From: an uncultured Desulfovibrio sp.
GTDB taxonomy: Bacteria > Desulfobacterota > Desulfovibrionia > Desulfovibrionales > Desulfovibrionaceae
Direction: 5' to 3'
Assembly: GCA_900541395.1 (NCBI GenBank)
Contig: UQJT01000011.1
Location: 9,356 to 73,355 of the forward strand
DNA: 64,000 bases
Under the pieces are notes generated by a model that saw only the letters and a list, made by a program, of their open reading frames with translations, was not told where the DNA came from and did no database searches. This document shows positions 18,128 through 26,039 of the stretch, piece after piece. The position numbers and the translations under genes were made by a program. How positions within the stretch are numbered: position 1 is the first letter of the stretch; each line of letters opens with the position of its first letter.

Positions 18128-18478
18128 ATGGTGTCGATCCATACCGGCCTCAGCGCCCTGAACGCCTTTGCCACGGGCGTACAGGGCACGGCCTACAACA
18201 TCGCCAACATAAACACCGCCGGATTTCAACCGGTTTCGGTGGACTATAGAAGCGGCCGCCCGGCCGATCAGGGCGTACGGCCCGTCGTTACCCGCCCCCC
18301 GGCCGACACGACGGTCTCCGCCACCCCCGCCGCCGGGCAATCTTTGCCCGTCTCACACGTCAATGAAGCGCGGGAAATGACCAAGCTTATAGTCAACCAA
18401 CGCTCCTTTGAAGCCAACGCTGTGGTTATCCGCGCCAGTGACGATTTGATCGGCACCCTCATCGATCTCAAAATTTAA
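18128..18478 (+). CDS. Short flagellar basal-body rod family protein
   Basis: 116 residues. The N-terminus 'LSALNAFATGVQGTAYNIANINTAGFQP' (the conserved N-terminal rod motif, residues 8-35) and the C-terminus 'EAREMTKLIVNQRSFEANAVV' (the conserved C-terminal helix) are both present, but the middle domain seen in FlgC, FlgF or FlgG is nearly absent. Both termini are expected to form the coiled-coil of axial flagellar proteins. No other flagellar gene is near. ATG 18128 has a GGGAG site. Could be a minimal FlgC-like rod protein or an accessory axial protein; the separate location is odd. Confidence 0.75.
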   Translation: MVSIHTGLSALNAFATGVQGTAYNIANINTAGFQPVSVDYRSGRPADQGVRPVVTRPPADTTVSATPAAGQSLPVSHVNEAREMTKLIVNQRSFEANAVVIRASDDLIGTLIDLKI

Positions 18479-18484
18479 GTCCGA

Positions 18485-19885
18485 TCAGGGCAGGCCCAGT
18501 TCCTTACGCTTGCGCCACAGGGTCACTCCCGTGACACCCAAAAGTTCCGCCGCTCGTTCCAGGCTGACGCCCAGGCCGAGGACGCGGCGGATGTGCCGTT
18601 CCTCCAATTCTCGCAAGGTCAGGATGCGTCCATGCCCCACCCCGAAGTCGGCCGCTTCGGTTTCCGGAGCGCCGTCCGCCGAGGGAAGAAACGCCGGGGG
18701 CAGGTCGGCCGGGGTCGCTTCGCGGCCTGCTGCCAACAGAGCCAGCCGGTCCATAACGTTGCGCAGTTCCCGCGTGTTGCCCGGCCAGTCATGGGCCAAC
18801 AAAGCTTCCCGCACCGGCTCCGACAATACGGGCGGTTTTCTTTCCCCCGCCTGTCCCTTTTCCCCATATTCCACAGCCCGCAGCAAAAGACGCCGTGCCA
18901 GGGGCTCAATGTCGCCGCGCCGTTCGCGCAGGGGCGGAATACGGCATTCGAACACGTTGAGACGGTAATACAAATCCTCCCGAAAGCGTCCTTCGCGCAC
19001 CATGACGGCCAGATCGCGATTGGTGGCGGCCAGCACGCGCACATTCAGTCGCAGAGGTTTGTTGTCGCCCACACGCTCAATAACCCGATCTTCCAGAAAG
19101 CGAAGCAGTTTGGCCTGGGACGAAAGCGACAGTTCGCCTATTTCATCCAGAAACAGAGTTCCGCCGTCCGCGCTCTCGAACTTTCCCGCCCGATCACGCA
19201 CCGCGCCGGTAAAGGCCCCGCGCACATGGCCGAACACCTCGGACTCAAACAGCGATTCGGCCAGGGCCGTGCACGTCACCTCCACGAACGGCCCCGCCGC
19301 CCGCCCTGAATCACGGTGCAGGGCGCGGGCCAGCGAAGTTTTGCCGGTGCCCGTCTCACCCGTGAACAGCACCGATGCCTCGCCGTTCGCCAATTTGCCC
19401 ACCAGACGCTGCAAGTCCAGCATGACCGGCGACGTCACCCCCCGAAACCAAGCTTCGACGCCTTCCTCCGCGGTCGTCACCGCCTTGCGCAGCCGCCGGT
19501 TTTCCCGCCGCAGGTCCACTACCGTGGAAACCTTGCGGATCAGGTGCTCGAGCTGATCCACGGAAAAAGGCTTGGGCAGATAGTCGAAGGCCCCGGCTTT
19601 AATGGCCTCCACCGCATTTTCATACGAGGCGAAGGCCGTCATGACCACACACACCGTATCCGGGTGGCGGGCCAGGGTCTCGCGCACCAGCTCCACGCCC
19701 GACATGCCGCCCATGCGCATGTCCGTAAGCAGCACATCCGCCGGTTCTCCGTCCATCCCCTCCAGGGCGGTCTTGCCGTCCGGCGCGCTCCGCGCCGCGC
19801 AACCCAGTGTTTTCAGTCCCAGTACCACCGTGCGCGCTATGGCTTCGTCGTCGTCCGCCACCATCACCCGTAATATTTCGGACAT
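18485..19885 (-). CDS. Sigma-54-dependent response regulator (NtrC family), kdp-linked
   Basis: 466 residues. Receiver domain 1-120 with phosphoacceptor D55 in 'LLTDMRMG'; AAA+ domain about 150-390 with Walker A 'GETGTGKTS', the sigma-54 contact motif GAFTGA, and Walker B 'GGTLFLDEIGEL'; C-terminal Fis-type helix-turn-helix 'LERAAELLGVTGVTLWRKR'. ATG 19885 has a strong AGGAGG site. It follows the histidine kinase and KdpD-like sensor genes and so replaces the OmpR-type KdpE of classical kdp operons. The sigma-54 promoter at 24148-24163 is its likely target. Confidence 0.92.
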   Translation of the reverse strand: MSEILRVMVADDDEAIARTVVLGLKTLGCAARSAPDGKTALEGMDGEPADVLLTDMRMGGMSGVELVRETLARHPDTVCVVMTAFASYENAVEAIKAGAFDYLPKPFSVDQLEHLIRKVSTVVDLRRENRRLRKAVTTAEEGVEAWFRGVTSPVMLDLQRLVGKLANGEASVLFTGETGTGKTSLARALHRDSGRAAGPFVEVTCTALAESLFESEVFGHVRGAFTGAVRDRAGKFESADGGTLFLDEIGELSLSSQAKLLRFLEDRVIERVGDNKPLRLNVRVLAATNRDLAVMVREGRFREDLYYRLNVFECRIPPLRERRGDIEPLARRLLLRAVEYGEKGQAGERKPPVLSEPVREALLAHDWPGNTRELRNVMDRLALLAAGREATPADLPPAFLPSADGAPETEAADFGVGHGRILTLRELEERHIRRVLGLGVSLERAAELLGVTGVTLWRKRKELGLP

Positions 19886-19960
19886 GGATGCCCTCCTTTG
19901 CCTTAATCGGGAAAAATCCTTCCTACCGGCGGTGTGCGGGGCAAAGCTCCGCAGCATATC

Positions 19961-21787
19961 TCAACACGACGGCAGCAACACGGTGAACGCGGAACCGCCG
20001 CCGGGGCGGGGGGCGTAGCGGACCAGACCGCCGTGGGCCTCCACAATGGTGCGGGTGATGGCCAATCCCAGGCCGGTCAATCCCTCCCTGGTTCCGGCCG
20101 AACGGCCGTGGGAAAACGGTTGGAACAGGCGTTCCTCCTGTTCGGGCGTCATACCCGGCCCGTCGTCTTCCACCTTCAGGACCGCGCAACGCCCCCCGGC
20201 CGGATGAAAATGCCCCGTATCAATCCCGGCTTCCACACTCACCCACACGTTCCCGCCCGACGGAGTGACGCGCAACGCGTTGGACACCAGGTTGGACACG
20301 ACCCAGGCAAAACGCTCGGGGTCCGCATCCACGGCGGGAACATCGGACCCGGCCCGGAACTCCAGCGTGACGTTTTTTTCCCGCGCCACCAACCGGAACG
20401 GTCCCAGCCATTCGGGGAGCCGGGCCGCCAAATCCAGGCGTTCCGGCCGCAGACTCAGGGCGTGGGGGCTCATGCGGGCGATGTCCATGAACTGCCCGGC
20501 CACGGTGCGCAGCCGGGCCACGTCCTGCCCCACGGTGGTCACCAGCATGGTCATATCCTCATCCAAGTCCCGACGGCGGGCCAGCAAATCGGCGGCCAGC
20601 CCCAAAGACTGGATGGGGGTTTTGAGTTCGTGGGAAATCCAATCCATCATTTCCGAACGCAGGGTCGTCCGCCTCCGTTTTTCGGTTACGTCGCTGAGCA
20701 GATAGACTTGCCCGCGCCCGCCCGGCAGTTCACGCCGTCGGGCCGCGAAAAACAGAGGCCCCGCCGTCCCGGCGGGCGGCAGCAGTTCCACATCGCGCGA
20801 TCCCTGGAGATCGGGCTTCAACGCGTCGCGCAGGGTCAGATAATTGGGCGAGGCCGTGGACAGGTCGGTCCATAGTTTGCCTCTCACCGCCTCGGCGGGC
20901 AAGTCCAGGATTTCCAACATGCGGCCCCCGACGTGGGCTACCGTTCCGGCCGCGCTCAACACCAACACGGCGTCCTCGGCCGCGTTGAGAACGACCGCCA
21001 ACTTGTTTTTTTCCTCCACCAGGGCATCCAGGTTGAGGGCCTCCAACTGACCCAGGCGAGTCCACAACCGCGCCAGTTCGTCAAACAGGACGCGCACTTC
21101 CAAAGTTTGCGGATCAGGCAGGCGCAAGCCTCCGCGCAGGGACGGCCTGTCCTTGAATACTTCCGCCGCCCGGCGCAGGGGATGGGCCACGCGGGCGGCA
21201 ATGGCGTCGGCCTGGAAAAAGGCCCACACCGTGCCGCCCAGAAAAATCAGCGCCCCCAACAGGACGACGATGTCCCGCAGCCGGGCGTTTTCGTCCAGGC
21301 GGCGAAACATGCCCCGCTCGTTGACCTTGACCAGAGCGTCCAGCCCGGCGCGCAACCCGGCGTAGACGGCGTCCCGCTCCGGCCCGGTCGAAACCGCGTC
21401 GAACCGGCTCCAGGCCGCGCGCAGTTCGTCCACAACAGCCTGTTCATCGTGTTCGGTGATATTGCCTTGCTCCCGCTCCAGGGCCTCCTGAAACGCCGTC
21501 CGCCAGTGCTCCGGCGTTTCGCCGTACAGAGCGGGAAAGCGCAGGCCGTTGACGGCTTCCTCCATCTGACGCACATAGACCACGGATTCGTAATTCATCC
21601 GTACCAACTGATCGGGCAGACGGCTGGCGAAAAAAACGCCCAGCATCAGCAGGCCGCCCAGACAGCCGAAGGCCAGCACCACCCGCACAAAGGCCCGGGC
21701 CACGCTGCGATGCAAGGTCGGCAGGGGGTATCGTCCCGGGACGGCGTCGAATCCGTCGTCTCTCCGTTTTTCCGCTGCCTTGCGCAT
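19961..21787 (-). CDS. Membrane sensor histidine kinase, kdp-linked
   Basis: 608 residues. Two membrane helices, about 30-55 and 165-190, flank a periplasmic helical region; a HAMP-like linker and coiled coil follow, then a PAS-like segment (about 255-365), the H-box 'WISHELKTPIQS', N-box 'NLVSNALRV', and G boxes 'DDGPGMTPEQ' and 'GLGLAI'. It is the kinase partner of the sigma-54 regulator after it. ATG 21787 is eight bases after the KdpD-like stop and has a GAGG site; the longer open frame upstream overlaps that gene and is spurious. Classical KdpD carries its sensor and kinase in one chain; here they are separate proteins. Confidence 0.88.
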   Translation of the reverse strand: MRKAAEKRRDDGFDAVPGRYPLPTLHRSVARAFVRVVLAFGCLGGLLMLGVFFASRLPDQLVRMNYESVVYVRQMEEAVNGLRFPALYGETPEHWRTAFQEALEREQGNITEHDEQAVVDELRAAWSRFDAVSTGPERDAVYAGLRAGLDALVKVNERGMFRRLDENARLRDIVVLLGALIFLGGTVWAFFQADAIAARVAHPLRRAAEVFKDRPSLRGGLRLPDPQTLEVRVLFDELARLWTRLGQLEALNLDALVEEKNKLAVVLNAAEDAVLVLSAAGTVAHVGGRMLEILDLPAEAVRGKLWTDLSTASPNYLTLRDALKPDLQGSRDVELLPPAGTAGPLFFAARRRELPGGRGQVYLLSDVTEKRRRTTLRSEMMDWISHELKTPIQSLGLAADLLARRRDLDEDMTMLVTTVGQDVARLRTVAGQFMDIARMSPHALSLRPERLDLAARLPEWLGPFRLVAREKNVTLEFRAGSDVPAVDADPERFAWVVSNLVSNALRVTPSGGNVWVSVEAGIDTGHFHPAGGRCAVLKVEDDGPGMTPEQEERLFQPFSHGRSAGTREGLTGLGLAITRTIVEAHGGLVRYAPRPGGGSAFTVLLPSC

Positions 21788-21795
21788 AGACGACC

Positions 21796-22932
21796 TCAAT
21801 GTCTTTCGGTCCAATGGCGGGGCGTGACGTTGGCGATGTGCACGTCCACACCTACGGCTTCGTATAAAAAATCCAGAATGAACGATCCCCGTAACCGCTC
21901 GCGCAGGGGCGTCAGACGAGACTTGCCGAAAATGGCGTGACGCACGTTGCGTTCGCTGGCAAAGTTGACCAGGGTTGCGGCCACATCCGTACCCTCCAGT
22001 TGCACCACCTCCGCCCCCAGACGCACGGCCAGGGCCAGATTGTTCTGCAGACCCCGTTGCAGAGCGGCTTCGATGCGGGCCGGGCCTTCCTTGGGCCGCT
22101 GCACATAGACCACGTAGCAGGGCGAACCCATCTGCCCGGCCAGACGCACGCCCCGGCGAATCAAAGTTTCGGCGTCGGTGGGGTCGGAACTCAGGGCCAC
22201 CATGACCGCCTCCATGGCCTGCCCGGCCGCCGCGCGGGATAAAAGTCCGTTGGCCTCGATTTTGCGCACCTGATCGCCCGAGGCTTCGCGCAGGCACAAT
22301 TCCCGCAGAAAGGACAAATTCTCATAGGTGAAAAAACCGTTCAGCGCCCGCTCGGCCTGGTCCGGGCCGTAAATCTTGCCCTGGCGCAGGCGTTCGCGCA
22401 GGTCCTCCTTGCTTACGTCCACGGTCACCACCTGATCTGCCCGACGCAATACGGCGTCGGGCAGACGTTCGCGCACGGCCACGCCGGTCACACTCTCCAC
22501 CCGTTCGGCCACGGATTCGAGGTGCTGAACGTTGAGCGTGCTGATGACGTTGATACCGTGCTCGAGCAGAAGCAGCACGTCCTGAAAACGTTTGGGCCGG
22601 GGCGAACCCGGCGCGTTGGTGTGGGCCAGCTCGTCCACCAGGGCAATCTGGGGGACGCGTTGCAGCACGGCATCCACGTCCAGTTCGGCGAATTCCGTTC
22701 CGCCCGATCTCCAGGTCCGGGTGGGCGTGCGCTCCAATCCGTCCAGCAAAGCCAGGGTATCGGAGCGATCGTGCAGTTCCACATAGCCAGCCACTACGTC
22801 GAAGCCCTGGTGCAGCAAGCGGCGGGCCTCCTGAAGCATGGCGTAGGTTTTGCCCACCCCGGCGGCGTAGCCCAGGTATATCTTGAGCGATCCCCGGCGC
22901 TTGCGCTCCAGCACGTCGGCGAATTCCTGCAT
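21796..22932 (-). CDS. kdpD: KdpD sensor domain protein with universal-stress-protein domain (split KdpD)
   Basis: 378 residues corresponding to the cytoplasmic N-terminal half of KdpD only. The KdpD domain (about 15-215) has Walker A 'GYAAGVGKT' at 21-29, Walker B 'IALVDELAHTN' and the conserved 'HGINVISTLNVQHLES'. A USP domain follows (about 235-370). There are no membrane helices or kinase domain. The ATG at 22932 has a GGAGGGA site; an upstream ATG at 22986 has none. It probably senses cytosolic ions or cyclic-di-AMP and signals to the kinase encoded 8 bases downstream; the ligand is inference from the family. Confidence 0.9.
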   Translation of the reverse strand: MQEFADVLERKRRGSLKIYLGYAAGVGKTYAMLQEARRLLHQGFDVVAGYVELHDRSDTLALLDGLERTPTRTWRSGGTEFAELDVDAVLQRVPQIALVDELAHTNAPGSPRPKRFQDVLLLLEHGINVISTLNVQHLESVAERVESVTGVAVRERLPDAVLRRADQVVTVDVSKEDLRERLRQGKIYGPDQAERALNGFFTYENLSFLRELCLREASGDQVRKIEANGLLSRAAAGQAMEAVMVALSSDPTDAETLIRRGVRLAGQMGSPCYVVYVQRPKEGPARIEAALQRGLQNNLALAVRLGAEVVQLEGTDVAATLVNFASERNVRHAIFGKSRLTPLRERLRGSFILDFLYEAVGVDVHIANVTPRHWTERH

Positions 22933-22954
22933 GGCGATCCCTCCGTACCATAGG

Positions 22955-22981
22955 CCTGGGCGGACCGTCGGCCCGCCCAGG
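22955..22981. terminator. GC-rich hairpin between the kdp remnant and kdpD
   Basis: CCTGGGCGG at 22955-22963 pairs with CCGCCCAGG at 22973-22981. A second small stem, GCCGGG/CCCGGC, is at 23009-23024. No T-run follows, so partial termination or mRNA processing between pump remnant and regulators is possible. Confidence 0.35.
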
Positions 22982-23070
22982 TTCATCCTGGCTACACAAT
23001 GCCCGTCGCCGGGACAACCCGGCGAGCGGACACCGGCTCGGGGGCGCGGTTCCCCGAACCGGCGCTTCCC

Positions 23071-23978
23071 CTATCCGCCCGATTTGTCCAGAGCGAGATT
23101 GAGCTCCGGAACGTTGACCAGGGATTCGGGCGGCAGGGGACCGCCGGGATGAAAGACCAGCTTTCCCGCCAGATTTGTAACCGCTACCTCGCTCAGCCCC
23201 CGCGCCTCGGCTATGCGAGGGGCCTGGCACTTCGCCGCGCGCAGCGAGATGTGGGGGGCCAGTCCGGCGCCCGAGGCCGTAGCCGGGTCGGCGGACAGTT
23301 TGGCGTCCGCCGTGGCGCCGTAATGCTCAACCGTTGCCGCCGCCCGTTCGCACAACTTGTCGCTGGCGGGGGACAGGTTGCTGCCGCCCGCAGCCGCGGC
23401 GTTATAGTCCACGGCCGAGGGGCGGGGCCAGAAATATTCGGGCCGGGTGAACGCCTGAGCTATGGCTTTGCTGCTCACGGAACCGTTGCTGGAGCAGGCG
23501 GTCAGCACGCCCCAGGCGAAACCGCCCGCCGCGCCGAAGCTCAGTTCCTTGCCCTCCAGGTTGGATGCGGTTTCTTCGATATTCAGGCCCGCAAAGACTG
23601 CGGTGGGAGCCGATTCAAAGTAATCGGCAACCCCGGCCTTGAGAACCAGGAAAGACAACATGACCAGAAAAACCACCGTGGCGTGCTTTACGCGGCCGAA
23701 CATCCATATCGAGGCCACGGGAATGACGATAAGGCACATGGTTTCGATGACATTGGTCCAGAACGTGGCGTTTTCCAGGGGATGCGTGGAATCTGGGCCG
23801 AAAAAGCCGCCGCCTGCTTGTCGATGAACCACAACATCGTGACCGAGAGAGCAATGATAAACATGATATAACGTATAGTCATGATATGTTTCTGCTACAC
23901 TTGTTCCGTATATAAAACTATATACACTAAATATACCACTTAAAACACGAGAGTCGCTAGGCTGGAAATGGTCGACAC
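23071..23978 (-). pseudogene. kdpA-kdpC remnant (internal deletion removing kdpB)
   Basis: From 23978 a GTG with a GGAGG site starts a KdpA-like N-terminus (VSTISSLATLVF) that stops after 12 codons at 23940. An AT-rich stretch follows. From about 23815 the sequence resumes KdpA: 'AGGGFFGPDSTHPLEN', membrane segments and 'NLEGKELSFG'. After 'TACSSNGSVSS' it changes without a stop to the C-terminal half of KdpC: 'FTRPEYFWPRPSAVDYNAAAAGGSN' in part and 'ESLVNVPELNLALD' to the stop. KdpB, the catalytic P-type ATPase subunit, is entirely missing, as are most of KdpA and the N-terminal helix of KdpC. The in-frame part can be read as 253 residues (23071-23832). A functional potassium pump is impossible from this locus. 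Confidence 0.8.
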
Positions 23979-24070
23979 GGTGCGCCTCCTAAAAATTTCT
24001 CACAGCCAAGGGTCAACAGGGCCAAGGCGGCGAATACCGCGATGGCCAGCCCCAACCAAACCACAACCAT
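23957..24070 (-). CDS. KdpF-like small membrane protein
   Basis: 37 residues starting MVVVWLGLAIAVFAALALL and ending shortly after a 'GCEKF' motif: one membrane helix with a short polar tail. Small proteins like this lead kdp operons, where KdpF stabilises the pump. The gene overlaps the GTG start of the kdpA remnant. It is too short for similarity alone to be decisive; its place just downstream of the sigma-54 promoter supports the call. Confidence 0.5.
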   Translation of the reverse strand: MVVVWLGLAIAVFAALALLTLGCEKFLGGAPCRPFPA

Positions 24071-24147
24071 AACCTTCTTCCATCAAAACGGGTTTGTTTC
24101 GCCCTGTTCCATCCCAAGGGAAGAAAACAGGGCTGACGCGGACCTTC

Positions 24148-24163
24148 AGCAAAGCTTATGCCA
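24148..24163 (-). promoter_or_regulatory. Sigma-54 promoter of the kdp locus
   Basis: On the minus strand TGGCATAAGCTTTGCT fits the -24/-12 consensus TGGCACG-N4-TTGCW at all but two positions, with correct spacing of GG and GC. Transcription would start about 12 bases downstream, some 65 bases before the kdpF-like ORF. The locus encodes its own sigma-54 activator. Confidence 0.7.
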
Positions 24164-24218
24164 ATCTTAAAATTTTACATATTACAATATATTAAAATCT
24201 TACCAGCTCCACGACATC

Positions 24219-24262
24219 TTACATTTTGCAGGGTTGAAAAGGGATTTTCTTACAAAATGTAA
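24219..24262. promoter_or_regulatory. Upstream inverted repeat, candidate enhancer for the NtrC-type regulator
   Basis: TTACATTTTG (24219-24228) and CAAAATGTAA (24253-24262) are perfect 10-base inverted copies 24 bases apart in an AT-rich stretch, 56-114 bases upstream of the sigma-54 promoter, as expected for a bacterial enhancer-binding-protein site. A related TTACAT lies near 24174. Confidence 0.5.
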
Positions 24263-24336
24263 TCTCGGACAGAGAGCTCGCCTTCCGGACCGTCAAGCGC
24301 TGGTCAAGGCCGGGGCCGGGATGCTATACCCCCCGC

Positions 24337-24864
24337 ATGGCATTGTGGACAAAACGCAACCGAGCCGTGGAACGGGCGGCGGCCGAAGTCATGCGCCCCC
24401 TGCCCGTGCGCTGGGGCTTGATGCTGGGCTTGTTCGTGATCATGGGCGTGGTGTGGTGGCAGCACTTCGACCGGCGTATGGACGACATCCGGGCCGAAAG
24501 TGCCTTCTGGGACGAAACCGGCGCATGGAGCTCCGCCGACCGCCGCGCCCTGGCTCTGCGGGCCCGCGCCTTCCGCGAACGCTGGGGGGTGGACGTGGCG
24601 GCCCATGTGCGCAACGGCCCCCTGGAACTGCCCCACCTCAAGGGAAGCGTCCTGTTCATCGGCATGGCCCCGGAGCGGGGTGAAGCCCTGTTGGTGCTGC
24701 CCGGGTTGGCATCCAACGCGCTCAAAGCCGAAGGCGCCCGTCGGGGACGAGATATGCGTCTGGCTCTGGAGGACGACTTGGCCCTGTGCCTGCGCGATGC
24801 TCCGTCCAAGGACTGTCTGCTCCGCACTCTGGACGCGTTGGACGCGCTGTTTTCCGCCGCCTAG
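24337..24864 (+). CDS. Hypothetical membrane-anchored protein
   Basis: 175 residues. A basic N-terminus is followed by one membrane helix (about 27-43, 'LMLGLFVIMGVVWWQHF'), then a soluble alpha/beta domain with alternating hydrophobic strands ('GSVLFIGMAPE', 'EALLVLPGLA') that loosely recalls TPM domains; I cannot assign a family with confidence. Orientation of the helix puts the bulk most likely in the periplasm. There is no clear ribosome site before ATG 24337, so the start is tentative. Codon use matches neighbours. It precedes rnhA by about 100 bases. Confidence 0.55.
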   Translation: MALWTKRNRAVERAAAEVMRPLPVRWGLMLGLFVIMGVVWWQHFDRRMDDIRAESAFWDETGAWSSADRRALALRARAFRERWGVDVAAHVRNGPLELPHLKGSVLFIGMAPERGEALLVLPGLASNALKAEGARRGRDMRLALEDDLALCLRDAPSKDCLLRTLDALDALFSAA

Positions 24865-24960
24865 ACCAGACTGAGGTTGAACTTCGCTCAGGCCCGCAGG
24901 CATTTTCCATAAGCCTGCTCCTGCCCCACCTTATCCGGCGGGCAACGCCCCGCCGTTCGG

Positions 24961-25434
24961 ATGAAGCCCATGATCTTGAAAACCGTGGAAATCCACACCG
25001 ACGGCTCCTGCCTGGGCAACCCCGGTCCGGGAGGCTGGGCCGCCGTGCTGCGCTGCGACGGCACGCGCCGCGAAATATCCGGCGGTTACGCCCGCACTAC
25101 CAACAACCGTATGGAAATTCTCGGCGTTATCCGAGCTCTGGAAAGCCTTAAGGAACCCTGCTCCGTGGACCTGTATACGGATTCGCAGTACGTGGCCAAA
25201 GCCATTCAAGATCGCTGGCTGGTCAACTGGCGGCGCAACGGTTGGCTGACCGCGGCCAAAAAGCCGGTCAAAAACCGCGACTTGTGGGAACAACTGACCA
25301 TCCTGCTCAAACATCACCCCGTCCGCTTCCATTGGCTCAAAGGCCACGCGGGCCACCCCGAAAACGAACGCTGCGACGAACTGGCCCGGGCCCAGGCCGG
25401 TCGCGCCGATCTGCCGCCCGATCCCGGAATGTGA
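24961..25434 (+). CDS. rnhA: Ribonuclease HI
   Basis: 157 residues, usual size. Degrades the RNA strand of RNA-DNA hybrids. All four metal-binding acidic residues are visible: D14 in '[11 protein letters not shown]', E52 in 'TNNRMEIL', D74 in 'YTDSQ' and D139 in 'NERCDELA'. Two possible ATG starts (24961, 24970) stand four codons apart; neither has a strong ribosome site. A stem-loop repeat (copy B) begins seven bases after the stop. Confidence 0.93.
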   Translation: MKPMILKTVEIHTDGSCLGNPGPGGWAAVLRCDGTRREISGGYARTTNNRMEILGVIRALESLKEPCSVDLYTDSQYVAKAIQDRWLVNWRRNGWLTAAKKPVKNRDLWEQLTILLKHHPVRFHWLKGHAGHPENERCDELARAQAGRADLPPDPGM

Positions 25435-25440
25435 CATTAT

Positions 25441-25589
25441 TAGAATGGGTTGCCGTTGAAAACGGCAACCGCTTCGGCAGCCGCGAGAGCGGACGCCCGC
25501 GCCGAATGAGCCTGAAAACCACGCTTTTCAGGTGAAATGACGGCAGCGCCGCTTTTGAAATGGGACAATTTCAAAAGCAAAATGTTCTA
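25441..25589 (+). repeat. Stem-loop repeat element, copy B (complete)
   Basis: 149 bases, TAGAATGG at the left and AATGTTCTA at the right. Same four-stem order as copy A but read on the plus strand; the fourth stem (GCTTTTGAAAT/ATTTCAAAAGC) and first stem (TTGCCGTT/AACGGCAA) are intact, the second is weakened by substitutions. It begins seven bases after the rnhA stop and may act as its terminator. Confidence 0.75.
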
Positions 25590-25673
25590 AAAAGATGAGG
25601 CGGGGAGCCCCTTCCCAGGGGTTCCCCGCACTCGTTCGCTTTCCCGAAACTCCATAACGGGAGGAAACGCCGA

Positions 25674-25985
25674 CTATTTCTGTCGGTTTTCCTTATCCAC
25701 GCACACGCGGGACTCGCACAGCGGGGCAATACGAGCGGACACGGCCTGATGAGAGGGATGGTTGAGATAGTCATTCAACGCCCGTCTGTCGTCCACATCC
25801 ACCAGCAAGGCCAAATCGTAAGAGGCGTCGGTGTCCACGATATTCAGCCCCGCTTCCAGATGACGTATGGCAGGTACGGAGGCAGGCAGGGTTTCCAGCA
25901 GGGCTTGGGCGAGTTCCAGATTTTCCCGCTTGGAGCGACCTTCCGCCCACTCTTTGAACTTCCACACGACGATGTGCTTCAACAT
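25674..25985 (-). CDS. Dabb (stress-responsive A/B barrel) family protein
   Basis: 103 residues, single ferredoxin-like alpha/beta barrel. Diagnostic features are the N-terminal 'LKHIVVWKFK' strand with its histidine, 'EAGLNIVDTDASYDLALLVDVDD' (in part), and 'YLNHPSHQAV'. Members dimerise; functions range from stress proteins to small-molecule-binding monooxygenase-like folds, so nothing specific can be claimed. ATG 25985 has an AGGAAGG site. It lies just downstream of the SirTM gene and might share its transcript. Confidence 0.85.
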   Translation of the reverse strand: MLKHIVVWKFKEWAEGRSKRENLELAQALLETLPASVPAIRHLEAGLNIVDTDASYDLALLVDVDDRRALNDYLNHPSHQAVSARIAPLCESRVCVDKENRQK

Positions 25986-26039
25986 ATCTTTTCCTTCCTG
26001 CATTTTTCCGGTTTCCGGCGCTTCGCTTTTCGGCTTTGC

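Noticed and set aside
25693..25701. DnaA-box-like TTATCCACG
   Set aside because: Single site inside the Dabb coding sequence, with no neighbours; chance match.
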